A stretch of 64,000 nt of DNA from Rhodoferax sp. (GTDB lineage: Bacteria; Pseudomonadota; Gammaproteobacteria; Burkholderiales; Burkholderiaceae_C), in contig JAUXWC010000262.1 of the NCBI GenBank assembly GCA_030685025.1, positions 1-64,000 of the forward strand. Reading direction: 5' to 3'. The first letter of the stretch is position 1; every line of letters begins with the position of its first letter. Below the pieces are notes generated by a model. The model was not told where the DNA came from. It did not search any database and worked only from the letters and a program-made list of their open reading frames with translations. Positions 28,076 through 36,044 of this stretch are shown here, piece by piece. The translations under genes and the position numbers were made by a program.

Positions 28076-29170
28076 TCACGGCGCGCGTGGGGTCTTCTCG
28101 GGGAATTGCCGCATATAGGCCTTGCGCAGCAGGTGCGGAATGATCAGGTGAGCGGGCATCCGGATGTAGTGGGAACGCACGTACAACATCCAGCGGGCAA
28201 TGCCGCTGAAACGGGTGTCGCAGCTTGGGTGTTGGGGTCGCAGTGCCGCGCCGAGCAGCACTGACATGGCCTTGCGCGTGGTCCAGCCGGGACGAACGGC
28301 CGCGAAAGCGGCCTGCAACTCGGCAGGTGGAGCGGTTCCAAACAGGCGCTGGAGATGGACCAGGGTGTGCGAGAGGGGAATGCCCAGCCCGAGCTCCTGC
28401 GCGCGCGCCAGCAAGGCGATCCAGAACGTACCATCCTGGCTTGCGAAATGTTTGATCAGGTCGTCAAGATCGAGCAGGTCACGCAAGCCGTGTCCAAACT
28501 CACCCTCCTGAAAGAGATGCACGGCGCTGTGCAGCACCATGTCCGTGGGGCTCAATGTGAAGAGGCCAGAGCCGTTTTCGATCGGCCGAATTTGATCAAA
28601 CAAAGACGTGCTGTTGACCTTGAAGCGCGAGGTCGGCGGACTGATCGTGTGATGAAGGTCGAGGACTGTGTTGCGCTGCACATGCTTCAAGGGTGGGATC
28701 TCGTGCATCCAGGTGCGGTAGTAGCGCTGGTTGTAGGCGTCACGCTCGGCACTGATCCAGCCAGCGGCGAACAAGGCAGCTTCAACCTCGGTGAGCCGGT
28801 CGCGCGCAACCATGATGTCGATGTCCGAGAACAGGCGTGAGCGCGCCGGTGGAAGGTCGGCCATGACGTAGGCGGCGCCCTTGAGCAAGACTACCGATGC
28901 ATGGAGTCCGCTCAATGCCCGGCGGATGCAGTTGACCTCCCATTGCACCGCCAGCTTTTGGCGTTCGACCAGTCGCAAGGCTCCCTGCAAGTACTGCCGG
29001 GGTCCGGTCGGAACTTGGTCAAGCCAGCCGCAGTCCAGGCCCTGCTGCGCCAGTCTGGCGAGTAACCCGGTCCGCCGCGCCTGGCCTAACAGTAACTCCC
29101 AATCGGTCATGGCTAAGTCTGGGCACTGGTTGCGCTGGTCCCACACGGTTGAGATGAGATCGGCCGTCAT
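28076..29170 (-). CDS. Nucleotidyltransferase family protein of the HPr-rel-A cassette
   Basis: Protein of 364 residues of the NTP_transf_5 group. The polymerase-beta-like core is LLKGAAYVMADL followed by SDIDIMVARD, in which the two Asp would bind metal. Related proteins sit beside HprK-like kinases and PqqD-like domains, including in paeninodin-type lasso peptide clusters, where they modify a phosphorylated peptide. It is the last gene of the cassette and overlaps the kinase gene by 4 bp. Substrate unknown. Confidence 0.85.
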   Translation of the reverse strand: MTADLISTVWDQRNQCPDLAMTDWELLLGQARRTGLLARLAQQGLDCGWLDQVPTGPRQYLQGALRLVERQKLAVQWEVNCIRRALSGLHASVVLLKGAAYVMADLPPARSRLFSDIDIMVARDRLTEVEAALFAAGWISAERDAYNQRYYRTWMHEIPPLKHVQRNTVLDLHHTISPPTSRFKVNSTSLFDQIRPIENGSGLFTLSPTDMVLHSAVHLFQEGEFGHGLRDLLDLDDLIKHFASQDGTFWIALLARAQELGLGIPLSHTLVHLQRLFGTAPPAELQAAFAAVRPGWTTRKAMSVLLGAALRPQHPSCDTRFSGIARWMLYVRSHYIRMPAHLIIPHLLRKAYMRQFPEKTPRAP

Positions 29171-30084
29171 GCGCGCGCCTTTTGCGCCAAGGCATCAAAC
29201 GTGGCGACGGCTTGCTCCAGTTGGCTGTATTGAAAGTCATAGCAGTCGCAGTTCGAGACCAAGGCCGACAGTGCTTCGAATCCGGTCAAGCCCAGCACGC
29301 TGTAGTTGAATGAGTTGGCACCCAGGGCGAGCAGGCTCTGTGCTTTGGAGCGACTACTCAATTGGGCGCTGGCCCGTGGTACGTACTTCGGGAAGACCAC
29401 CCATCTTGGGCGAGCTCGCTCGCCAACCCGCGCCAGGTGCTCGCTTGGCACCAACATGTGACTGACCGAGCCCTTTGAGGTGTGATGGGTCACCTGGTTT
29501 AGAACGACGCCAGGGTAGAACGCTCGAATGACGTCGAGCGACTCGTTCTTGAGGCTGATCGGCCGAGCCAATGGGGTGAGCAAGCCATCGGTGAGCGAGT
29601 GCAGAGCCAACTCGTCGGACAGCAGTCGCCAGCCCCGGCTGGCCAGACCCGCGCATAAAGTACTTTTGCCAGATCCCGGCGGAGCCGGCATGACGACGGC
29701 GAAGCCGTCGCGCTCAAGCACGGCAGCATGCAGCATCAGGTAGTGATCAGCGTGGCTGGAAATGCACCAGTTCATGGCCCATTCCAGCAAGGGAAAGGCG
29801 TGGTCCGCTTGCATCGGGACGAACGGATAGGTTCCATCGTAGGCAAACTTGACTTGAGGGTGCCAGAAGCGACGAATCCCTGTGCTGCGTTCGATGGTCA
29901 CCGTGAAGTCGATGAACGCGGCGTCAGTGGGAAGGCGGTAATCCGCATAGAGCAAACGCAGACCATCCGCGATGGCATCGACCGGCGACAAGATTCGGAA
30001 GTTGAACGGGCCGCAACTCAGCCGCAAGCCGACACCGCGCAGGCGGGCACGGAGGTCTGCCTCAGCCAGCTCCGACAGCGTCAT
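29167..30084 (-). CDS. HprK-related kinase A (HPr-rel-A system)
   Basis: Protein of 305 residues related to HPr kinase/phosphorylase (TIGR04352 type). The P-loop PPGSGKST is at about 135-142 and a Walker B-like LLSDELAL at 154-161. It lacks the rest of true HprK and no HPr gene is nearby, so it probably phosphorylates another protein or a peptide. It overlaps both neighbours by 4 bp, the tight spacing expected of proteins acting together. Confidence 0.9.
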   Translation of the reverse strand: MTLSELAEADLRARLRGVGLRLSCGPFNFRILSPVDAIADGLRLLYADYRLPTDAAFIDFTVTIERSTGIRRFWHPQVKFAYDGTYPFVPMQADHAFPLLEWAMNWCISSHADHYLMLHAAVLERDGFAVVMPAPPGSGKSTLCAGLASRGWRLLSDELALHSLTDGLLTPLARPISLKNESLDVIRAFYPGVVLNQVTHHTSKGSVSHMLVPSEHLARVGERARPRWVVFPKYVPRASAQLSSRSKAQSLLALGANSFNYSVLGLTGFEALSALVSNCDCYDFQYSQLEQAVATFDALAQKARA

Positions 30085-30359
30085 GCTGGCGCGGACTCAA
30101 GCAACCCCAATCCGACGAGTTGTTCGACGGCCTGGGAGACGGCGCTGGCGAGCTCTGGGCCGGTAGTGAGTGACATGTCGGTAGCCACTTTATCCAACAG
30201 TTGCTGGAACGACAAGGACTGCGCCCCAAACTGCATCAAAGTGCCCGCCGAAATCGGGTTGATCAAGTGGGTTTGCCCAGACCCTTGGTCGAACAGCACC
30301 CACTCGTTGTCCCAGCAGCGCCAATGCAGGTCACTGGCAGGATTCAATCGCCACGTCAA
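30081..30359 (-). CDS. PqqD-family protein of the HPr-rel-A system
   Basis: Small protein of 92 residues matching the PqqD/RRE fold (TIGR04353 type): WRLNPASDLHWRCWDNEWVLFDQGSGQTHLINPISAGTLMQF is read here as the strand-strand-helix core, with three more helices after. PqqD-like domains bind leader peptides and present them to modifying enzymes. The start appears to be TTG at 30359, the only fitting start, because the protein then begins MTWRLNP. It overlaps the kinase gene by 4 bp and is 66 bp after the putative exported partner. Confidence 0.85.
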   Translation of the reverse strand: MTWRLNPASDLHWRCWDNEWVLFDQGSGQTHLINPISAGTLMQFGAQSLSFQQLLDKVATDMSLTTGPELASAVSQAVEQLVGLGLLESAPA

Positions 30360-30425
30360 CAGGGCAGCTTCCTGGTATGGCTCATAAGATGGCGATTTGA
30401 GCCCTTGGATCCACAGGCACCCGTT

Positions 30426-31016
30426 TTAGGTGCCGTGGATCTCCATGTAGGTCTTGAAGAACGCCAAAGCGGCAGCGTACTTGGTGGGATCCTGGTACAG
30501 GGCAATCACCTGGGCTGGGCTATAGGGGAAATTGAAGGCATTGACAGTGGCATTGAGCCAGGCGCATACCCAATGGAACTCGTCGCTGCTGGAGAAGCTG
30601 GACATCACCTGCCACAGCGTGGCAGGACTGCCGCCTAACTGCAAAGTCGAGCGACTGCACACCGTGGTGATGGACGCATTGGGATTGACGGATAGGGGCC
30701 AATTCTTGGGCGTGCCGTCGGTTTTTACTTGTTTCCACCAGCCGGGGCTATAGCCGCCGCAGGTTCCTGCTGACGGTGCCGCTGAGTGGATGCCCGATTG
30801 CATGCCCGACACCGAGCACCGGACCGCTGGTTCCCCGTTCTTGCCGCCACCGGTCAGCATGCCGGTGCCAGCGAGCGTTTGAATCGGCACGGCAGCGGCG
30901 GCCAGCAAGGTGCCTTTGCCAACGCCTTTGAGCAGCAGGTGCCGACGCGCCAACGCAGTGCTTGACAGTGGCTCCGCCCCACTCTGACCGGTCTTCTTTG
31001 AGTTTTCAACTTGCAT
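30426..31016 (-). CDS. Unrecognised Tat-type exported protein, candidate HPr-rel-A partner
   Basis: I do not recognise the family. The 196 residues begin with a twin-arginine-like signal (RRHLLLKG at 24-31, then a hydrophobic stretch ending TLAG). The mature part has four cysteines, a GGYSPGWWKQ motif (87-96) resembling the CxPGYWKNH motif of many exported surface proteins, and the C-terminal end EIHGT. GAGG sits 8 bp before the ATG at 31016, which is preferred to the ATG at 31022. It lies between the second PEP-CTERM gene (43 bp) and the PqqD-like gene, so it is a good candidate for the protein handled by this cassette. Confidence 0.65.
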   Translation of the reverse strand: MQVENSKKTGQSGAEPLSSTALARRHLLLKGVGKGTLLAAAAVPIQTLAGTGMLTGGGKNGEPAVRCSVSGMQSGIHSAAPSAGTCGGYSPGWWKQVKTDGTPKNWPLSVNPNASITTVCSRSTLQLGGSPATLWQVMSSFSSSDEFHWVCAWLNATVNAFNFPYSPAQVIALYQDPTKYAAALAFFKTYMEIHGT

Positions 31017-31059
31017 ACACATTACCTCGCAGTGCCGCTTCTATTGGGGGCCCGATTAA

Positions 31060-31866
31060 CTACGTACGACGACGGCGAACAACCACCAGGCCCAGCAATC
31101 CAGCACTCAGCAAGATCAGTGAACCCGGCTCGGCGACCTTGCTGACGTCCTTGCTGGATATTGACAGGATTTTCACAAAATCGGACAAATTGTCCAGCGT
31201 CCCGCCACCATAACCGACGTTGTAGGCGCTGATCAACCACCAACTCGAAACAACATTGCCACCGTTCACCGTGCGGGTGATGTCCGTACTGCTGGCGGGA
31301 GTCCCTCCGGTGTCGCCAGAACCGGCATCCACGTCGCCCGAGTTCTCGATCAGAGCCCAACCCGAAGCAACCCCACCAGTGGTCAGGTTGGATACAGTTT
31401 TGCCCTGAATGAAGCCACTGGGCGCCCCCGCGCCGAGATAGGCCATCACGGTGATGTCGGCGTCGTTCTGGGTCCAGCCAAGGATGATCTTATCGAGTGC
31501 GACGGCGATGTCAAAGTGAAACGCAATCAATTTAGTGGCGCCGGAGTTGTCCATCGCATGCTGCGGTGAGTCGGTGCTTTCCCCCGCGGCCTTCACGCGA
31601 AAGCCGCTGCCAGCGCCGGATGTTTCCAGGGTGGCAGCCGCAAAGGTTGAACCCGAGCCTGTTGTCGCCCAGGCGTAAGCGTGCGCGGTATTGCCGGCGA
31701 GCGAGCCCGTACAGCCGGTGTTGGCACTCGAATAAGGACCAATGGCGGTCGCGGTCGCGCAGCCACCGAGGTTCCAGGTCGACGCCGCGTACGTACTGGA
31801 ACCCATCGCGATCAACGTCGCGCCCGCAAGTAAGCGGGCGAAAGCGGCAAAACTGACGGTTCTCAT
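31060..31866 (-). CDS. PEP-CTERM sorting domain protein 2, XDP1-like
   Basis: Exported protein of 268 residues. The signal peptide runs from the ATG at 31866 to about SSTYAA. The middle has HAMDNSG and LDKIILGWTQNDADITVMAY, which resemble exosortase-dependent surface proteins of the XDP1 group. The C-terminal tail is VAEPGS, a hydrophobic helix and RRRRT, so the usual PEP reads AEP. GAGGAT lies about 9 bp before the start. A sigma-54 promoter and a PrsR-type box precede it. The four HPr-rel-A genes follow without a visible terminator. Confidence 0.88.
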   Translation of the reverse strand: MRTVSFAAFARLLAGATLIAMGSSTYAASTWNLGGCATATAIGPYSSANTGCTGSLAGNTAHAYAWATTGSGSTFAAATLETSGAGSGFRVKAAGESTDSPQHAMDNSGATKLIAFHFDIAVALDKIILGWTQNDADITVMAYLGAGAPSGFIQGKTVSNLTTGGVASGWALIENSGDVDAGSGDTGGTPASSTDITRTVNGGNVVSSWWLISAYNVGYGGGTLDNLSDFVKILSISSKDVSKVAEPGSLILLSAGLLGLVVVRRRRT

Positions 31867-31939
31867 GATGATGATCCTCAAACTTACCCTGCCGAACCGC
31901 CTGAATAGGCCATTTGGCATGGTGGTTAGTGGACTGAAG

Positions 31940-31954
31940 CGAGATTCATGCCAG
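31940..31954 (-). promoter_or_regulatory. Sigma-54 (-24/-12) promoter of PEP-CTERM gene 2 and the HPr-rel-A cassette
   Basis: Read on the minus strand: TGGCATGAATCTCGC, GG and GC 12 bp apart, -12 element 74 bp from the ATG at 31866. The first nine bases are identical to the promoter of PEP-CTERM gene 1. Confidence 0.8.
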
Positions 31955-32015
31955 ATGGTTTTCCCATTATGGATCAATTGGTTGCAATCGTTTGGTAGGG
32001 ATCGACGATGCCAAT

Positions 32016-32033
32016 TGTAAACAAACCCGACAG
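32016..32033 (-). promoter_or_regulatory. Putative PrsR-binding box of PEP-CTERM gene 2
   Basis: On the minus strand CTGTCGGGTTTGTTTACA, 61 bp upstream of the sigma-54 promoter. It matches the box of gene 1 at 13 of 18 positions. Confidence 0.65.
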
Positions 32034-32051
32034 ATCGGCTGAAGGCGCTCT

Positions 32052-34889
32052 TCACTGCAGGGATTTCAGCAGCGCGGCTGCGTCGGCGGCACCCTCAAAG
32101 GCCGCTCCACCTTTCAACGCGACCTCAAGTTCGTCCCGGGCTTCCGTCTTGCGTCCGGTCTGCGCCAGGACGACCGCGAGATGGTAACGAATCTCCGGGT
32201 TGGCAGGGTCGCGTAGCCGGGCATCACGAAGGATCGGCAGCGAGCGGTCGGTCTGCCCGTTCTGAAACAGCGCCCACCCCAAAGTGTCCACCGCGTTGGC
32301 ATTGCCGGGGCTCTTGGCTACCGCCTGTTCGGCCACTTTGATGGCGCCGGGGTCTTTTAGGCGCAGCAGCACGTTGGCAAGGTTATTCAGCACGACGGCG
32401 TCGTCCGGTGCGCTCTGGAGCAGGGCCTCGTAGGCCAAACGCGCCGCCGAGAAATTGCCGCCGCGGGCATAGGCGTCAGCCAGCGCCCTTTGCGTGCTTG
32501 CATCGCGGGGATGGGACTTGATCCACTGCTCGGCCAGTTGTTGTGCCGGTCTGCCACCGTCCTGGCTTGCCAGAATGCGAAACAGCCGCAGCAAGGACTC
32601 CGTTGAGGGTTCCAACTGATGGGCCCGCCGATACGCGTCGAGTGCTACGCGGGTCTGGCCACGCGCAACAGCGATATCTCCCTGCAGGCTGTGCCCAATG
32701 GCGCGCTTCGGATGTTTTGCGGTAATCGACATGGCACGTCTTTCTGCCTTGGCGAAGTCACTCTGCCGCAACTCAACCTCGGTCATAAGGGCCAGCGCCG
32801 GCAAGAAATCCGGACGGGTGGCAAGCGCTTTCTCAAGGCTGTAGGCCGCGCCATTGACGTTTTGCGCCGCCAGTTGCAGTGTGGCAATTTGTACTTGCAG
32901 AGTGGGGTTGTAGTCCGCCACGCGCGTGGCCGTTATCAAGCTGCTCTTGGCGCCAGCGTTATCGCCGTTGGCCAGGAAGGCGCGAGCCAGGGCGAACAGG
33001 ACCAGCAGGTCTTGCGGATTCTTGATCACCAGGTCCTTGGCAACCGTCAAAGCGGGTGCGGCCTGATGGTTGCGCAAATGGAATTCGGTCAGGGCCAGAC
33101 CCCACCGCAGTTCGCGAGGGCCGGCCAGGTCGTTGGCCTTTTCCAGCCAGCGCTGCGCTTCGCCAAGTTGCCCGCGCCGCTCGGCCAGCACGGCGGTTTC
33201 GAACATCGCTTCCGTGTTCTTGTCGTCAGTCTTGAGGATCGCCGCCAGCCTGGCCGACGCGGCGTCGTAGGACTTGGCGCGCAGCTCCATTCTGGCGAGA
33301 TTGAGCTTGGCCGTTACCAGCCCGTCGTCGAGTCGCAGTGCCTGCTCAAACGCAGTCCTGGCTGCGGTCTGTTGACCGGTCTGCACCTGTGCCAGTCCCA
33401 GCAAGTTCAGGAAGCTCGGGTTGGACGGCTGCTGTTTGACCAGCGCCTCGGCGATGGCGACAGCCTTGGGTGCTTGGCCGCTACGCAGGTACAGGCTGAT
33501 CAGGGGCACCGCCGCCGAGACTTGCCGGGGCTCGCGCTTGAGCGCGGCTTCGAGTTCCTTGATGCCGCTGCCAGCCTGCCCGGAGCCAACCAGACTCAGA
33601 CCCAATGTCGTATGGAACTCCGGGGCATCCCTGGACTGCAGGGCCTCGGTCATCAGCGAGGCCGCCTTGGCGTGGCGCCCCTGTGACATCTGTGCTGAAG
33701 CGAGCATGGTAAGGGCTTGGCTGTCCCCCGGTTGGGCCCGAAGGTACGCTTCGAGCACCTCGACCGCGCGCACCAAGTCGTTCTGACCCATGTAGATGCG
33801 GGCCAGCAACTTGGAGGCTGCGCTGTTGGTCTGGATCTTCTGGAAGATTTCCAGGTACTTCTGGGCCTTCTCGAACTCATTGAGCCCGTAGTGGGACAGG
33901 CCGTTGAGCACCAGCAGTTGAGGGCGGTAGCGGATGTACTCCATCGGCACCGGGTCGATCAGCGCGGTGACCTGCTTGAGTGCTTCCCGGACCGCCGGGG
34001 TGTCCTTGTTGTGCTCCGCCAGCAGTGCTCGCAGGTAGGCGGCCCTGGGCTCGCCGGGGGTTCGAGTTGCGAGTTCGGCCAATTCCCTGGCGGCATCACC
34101 GGTGCGCAGCAGATCGATGAGCAAGCCGGCCCGGGCCAACCGGGCCTCGGTGTTTGCGGTGTCGATCTTGAGCGTGTGCTCGTAAGCCGCCAGCGCGGAA
34201 CGCGATTGACCCAGCACATGCAGCACCGCGCCCTTCTGGTACCACGCCTCGGCCGAGTTGGGTCGAATAGCCAGTGCGCGCTCCACGGCCTCGGTCGCTT
34301 CCTTGAACTGGCGGCCCCTGATCCGTACCGGCACCTCCGCCAGCCAGGTGTCGGCGGATTGGGTGTCAAGGACCCGGGCCTCCTCGATGGCTCGCATCGC
34401 ACCACGCAAATCGCCAAGGTCCGTCAGCGCCACCGAGCGAAGTAGCTGCAGCTGAACCTGCAAAGCGGCCGGGAGGTTGGCGGGGTTCAACACCGCCAGC
34501 TCAAGAAGCTGCCTCTGCTTTCCTTGTGCGATCAAGGTCTGGGCGAGCGGCACGACGACTTCGGCGCGGTTGACTCCGAGGTCGATGGCGGCCATGAGGG
34601 CCACTTCGGCCGTGGCGACTTCCCCGTTCTGCAGCAGCGCCTTGCCCAACAGCACTTGAACCGGCAGCATGGTCTTGTCAACCTGCAACGCGTTCTTGAG
34701 CTGAATGATGGTGCCGGGGATGTCCTTTTTCTCGTACCGGATCAAGGCATCCTCGTAGTACTTCGCGGCCCGCCCGTCCGCGGCGTCGACCACGGGATGG
34801 GCGAGGGTGACCGCAAGCGCCAGCGCTAACCGGCACCATGGCGCGCCATGGTGCCGGGGGCGTGCTGGGACAGACCGGGGCTGGTTCAT
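32052..34889 (-). CDS. Second PrsT-like exported TPR protein
   Basis: About 945 residues, with a signal-like stretch (CRLALALAVTLAHPVVDA) and a TPR array over the rest. The early part (YYEDALIRYEKKDIPGTIIQLKNALQVDKTM) closely follows that of PrsT, so the two are likely paralogues. Unlike PrsT it has no lipobox cysteine, so it is probably periplasmic rather than lipid-anchored. The ATG at 34889 is preferred to an upstream TTG. It is divergent from the trypsin-like protease gene. Its 3' end abuts the PrsR-type box of PEP-CTERM gene 2. Confidence 0.82.
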   Translation of the reverse strand: MNQPRSVPARPRHHGAPWCRLALALAVTLAHPVVDAADGRAAKYYEDALIRYEKKDIPGTIIQLKNALQVDKTMLPVQVLLGKALLQNGEVATAEVALMAAIDLGVNRAEVVVPLAQTLIAQGKQRQLLELAVLNPANLPAALQVQLQLLRSVALTDLGDLRGAMRAIEEARVLDTQSADTWLAEVPVRIRGRQFKEATEAVERALAIRPNSAEAWYQKGAVLHVLGQSRSALAAYEHTLKIDTANTEARLARAGLLIDLLRTGDAARELAELATRTPGEPRAAYLRALLAEHNKDTPAVREALKQVTALIDPVPMEYIRYRPQLLVLNGLSHYGLNEFEKAQKYLEIFQKIQTNSAASKLLARIYMGQNDLVRAVEVLEAYLRAQPGDSQALTMLASAQMSQGRHAKAASLMTEALQSRDAPEFHTTLGLSLVGSGQAGSGIKELEAALKREPRQVSAAVPLISLYLRSGQAPKAVAIAEALVKQQPSNPSFLNLLGLAQVQTGQQTAARTAFEQALRLDDGLVTAKLNLARMELRAKSYDAASARLAAILKTDDKNTEAMFETAVLAERRGQLGEAQRWLEKANDLAGPRELRWGLALTEFHLRNHQAAPALTVAKDLVIKNPQDLLVLFALARAFLANGDNAGAKSSLITATRVADYNPTLQVQIATLQLAAQNVNGAAYSLEKALATRPDFLPALALMTEVELRQSDFAKAERRAMSITAKHPKRAIGHSLQGDIAVARGQTRVALDAYRRAHQLEPSTESLLRLFRILASQDGGRPAQQLAEQWIKSHPRDASTQRALADAYARGGNFSAARLAYEALLQSAPDDAVVLNNLANVLLRLKDPGAIKVAEQAVAKSPGNANAVDTLGWALFQNGQTDRSLPILRDARLRDPANPEIRYHLAVVLAQTGRKTEARDELEVALKGGAAFEGAADAAALLKSLQ

Positions 34890-35051
34890 GGCGGTGTTCA
34901 AGGTCAAATCAAGGGCGAGTGGCTGTGCATGTTACCGTCAATGTCGTGCTGCGCCAAGGCACAACGCCGATGTGACAGCCCCCGTGAGTGGCGCGCGCTG
35001 CGGCCTTCGCGGGTAAGATGACCGACAGTCTTGAGTTCAAGTGGGAGTCCG

Positions 35052-35897
35052 ATGAATTCTCAATCAACGCGCCCGTTGGATGCCAACGCCGATCCGGTGT
35101 CGTCGGCGGCCTCGGCCACGTCGAGCGCCTGGCGGGGCAAGCTGCTGGTCTGGCTTGGCCTGGGGCTGGCGCTGCCGCTGACCGTGCAGGCCGACTTGCC
35201 GGCCGCGATCGACAAGGTGAAACCGTCCGTGGTCATCGTCGGGTCCTACAAAGCCAGCAACAGCCCGCGCTTTCGGCTGCGAGGTACCGGATTCGTGGTG
35301 GGCGGTGGCAACCTTGCCGTGACCAACGCGCACGTGCTGCCCGATCCAAGCGAGGACTTCAGCGACTCCGCCATGGTCTTGCAGGTCAGGGTGGCGCCCA
35401 ATGAGCTGCAGATGCGCCCAGCGCAGGTGGTGGCCGTTGACCGGGAGCATGATCTGGCGCTGTTGCGGTTTGAAGGGCCCTCGGTCCCCGCGTTGGCCCT
35501 GCGGGACTCCAGCACGGTGCGCGAAGGCCAATCCATCGCTTTCATGGGTTTTCCAATTGGTGGTGCCTTGGGGTTCTCGCCGGTCACCCACCGCGGACTG
35601 GTCTCTTCCATCACTGCGGCGGCCTTGCCAACGCCCACCGCCCAGCAGCTCAATGCCAAGGCGATCCGCGGATTGCGCGCGGGCACCTTCAACATCTTTC
35701 AACTTGACGCAACCGCCTACCCCGGCAACAGCGGCGGCCCCTTGTTCGATCCCGAGACGGGCGAGGTGCTGGGGGTGATCAACATGGTCTTCATCAAGGG
35801 AACCAAGGAGTCAGCCTTGACGCATCCTTCCGGCATCTCGTACGCCATTCCCTCCACCCATGTGGCGCAGTTGCTGCAGAGGGACAAAGCCAACTGA
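35052..35897 (+). CDS. Trypsin-like serine protease, exported
   Basis: Protease of 281 residues with an N-terminal hydrophobic segment (about 30-47, LLVWLGLGLALPLTVQA) and a Deg/trypsin-type domain. The triad is His in TNAHVL, Asp in EHDLALL and Ser in GNSGGPLFD. There is no PDZ domain. GGGAG lies 5 bp before the ATG at 35052, which is preferred to a TTG at 35031. It is divergent from the PrsT paralogue; such proteases occur near exosortase loci, so a role in processing surface proteins is possible. Confidence 0.85.
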   Translation: MNSQSTRPLDANADPVSSAASATSSAWRGKLLVWLGLGLALPLTVQADLPAAIDKVKPSVVIVGSYKASNSPRFRLRGTGFVVGGGNLAVTNAHVLPDPSEDFSDSAMVLQVRVAPNELQMRPAQVVAVDREHDLALLRFEGPSVPALALRDSSTVREGQSIAFMGFPIGGALGFSPVTHRGLVSSITAAALPTPTAQQLNAKAIRGLRAGTFNIFQLDATAYPGNSGGPLFDPETGEVLGVINMVFIKGTKESALTHPSGISYAIPSTHVAQLLQRDKAN

Positions 35898-35919
35898 GCC
35901 GCAGGCACCGGGCCGACCT

Positions 35920-35966
35920 GATCAGTTGGGGACAGAGCGTCGCTACGCTCCGGTCTGTCCCGCAAG
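35920..35966 (-). repeat. Intergenic hairpin repeat, copy 4 (full)
   Basis: Minus orientation, after the protease stop. The stem includes GGACAGACCGGAGCG and CGCTCTGTCC. It stands in direct tandem with copy 5. Confidence 0.85.
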
Positions 35967-35967
35967 G

Positions 35968-36041
35968 TGGACAGCCGACATCCGACGATCAGTTGAGGAC
36001 AGAGCTTGTTCGCTTCGCGTAACTGCGGTCTGTCCCGCAAG
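35968..36041 (-). repeat. Intergenic hairpin repeat, copy 5 (full, long form)
   Basis: Minus orientation, tandem with copy 4, with the 3' extension CGTCGGATGTCGGCTGTCCA. It starts 3 bp from the ald stop codon at 36045. Confidence 0.85.
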
Positions 36042-36044
36042 GTC

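Noticed and set aside
29167..30084. True HPr kinase/phosphorylase of a sugar phosphotransferase system
   Set aside because: Only the P-loop region matches; there is no HPr or PTS gene nearby and the PqqD-like and nucleotidyltransferase neighbours point to the HPr-rel-A type.
34861..34882. GGGACAGACCGGGG match to the hairpin repeat arm at the start of the second PrsT-like gene
   Set aside because: It lies in the coding sequence and has no 3' arm; probably chance, or an old remnant.
35012..35028. Weak PrsR-like box (GGTAAGATGACCGACAG) upstream of the second PrsT-like gene
   Set aside because: It is one base shorter than the other boxes and no sigma-54 element with GG/GC 12 bp apart follows at the expected distance on the minus strand.
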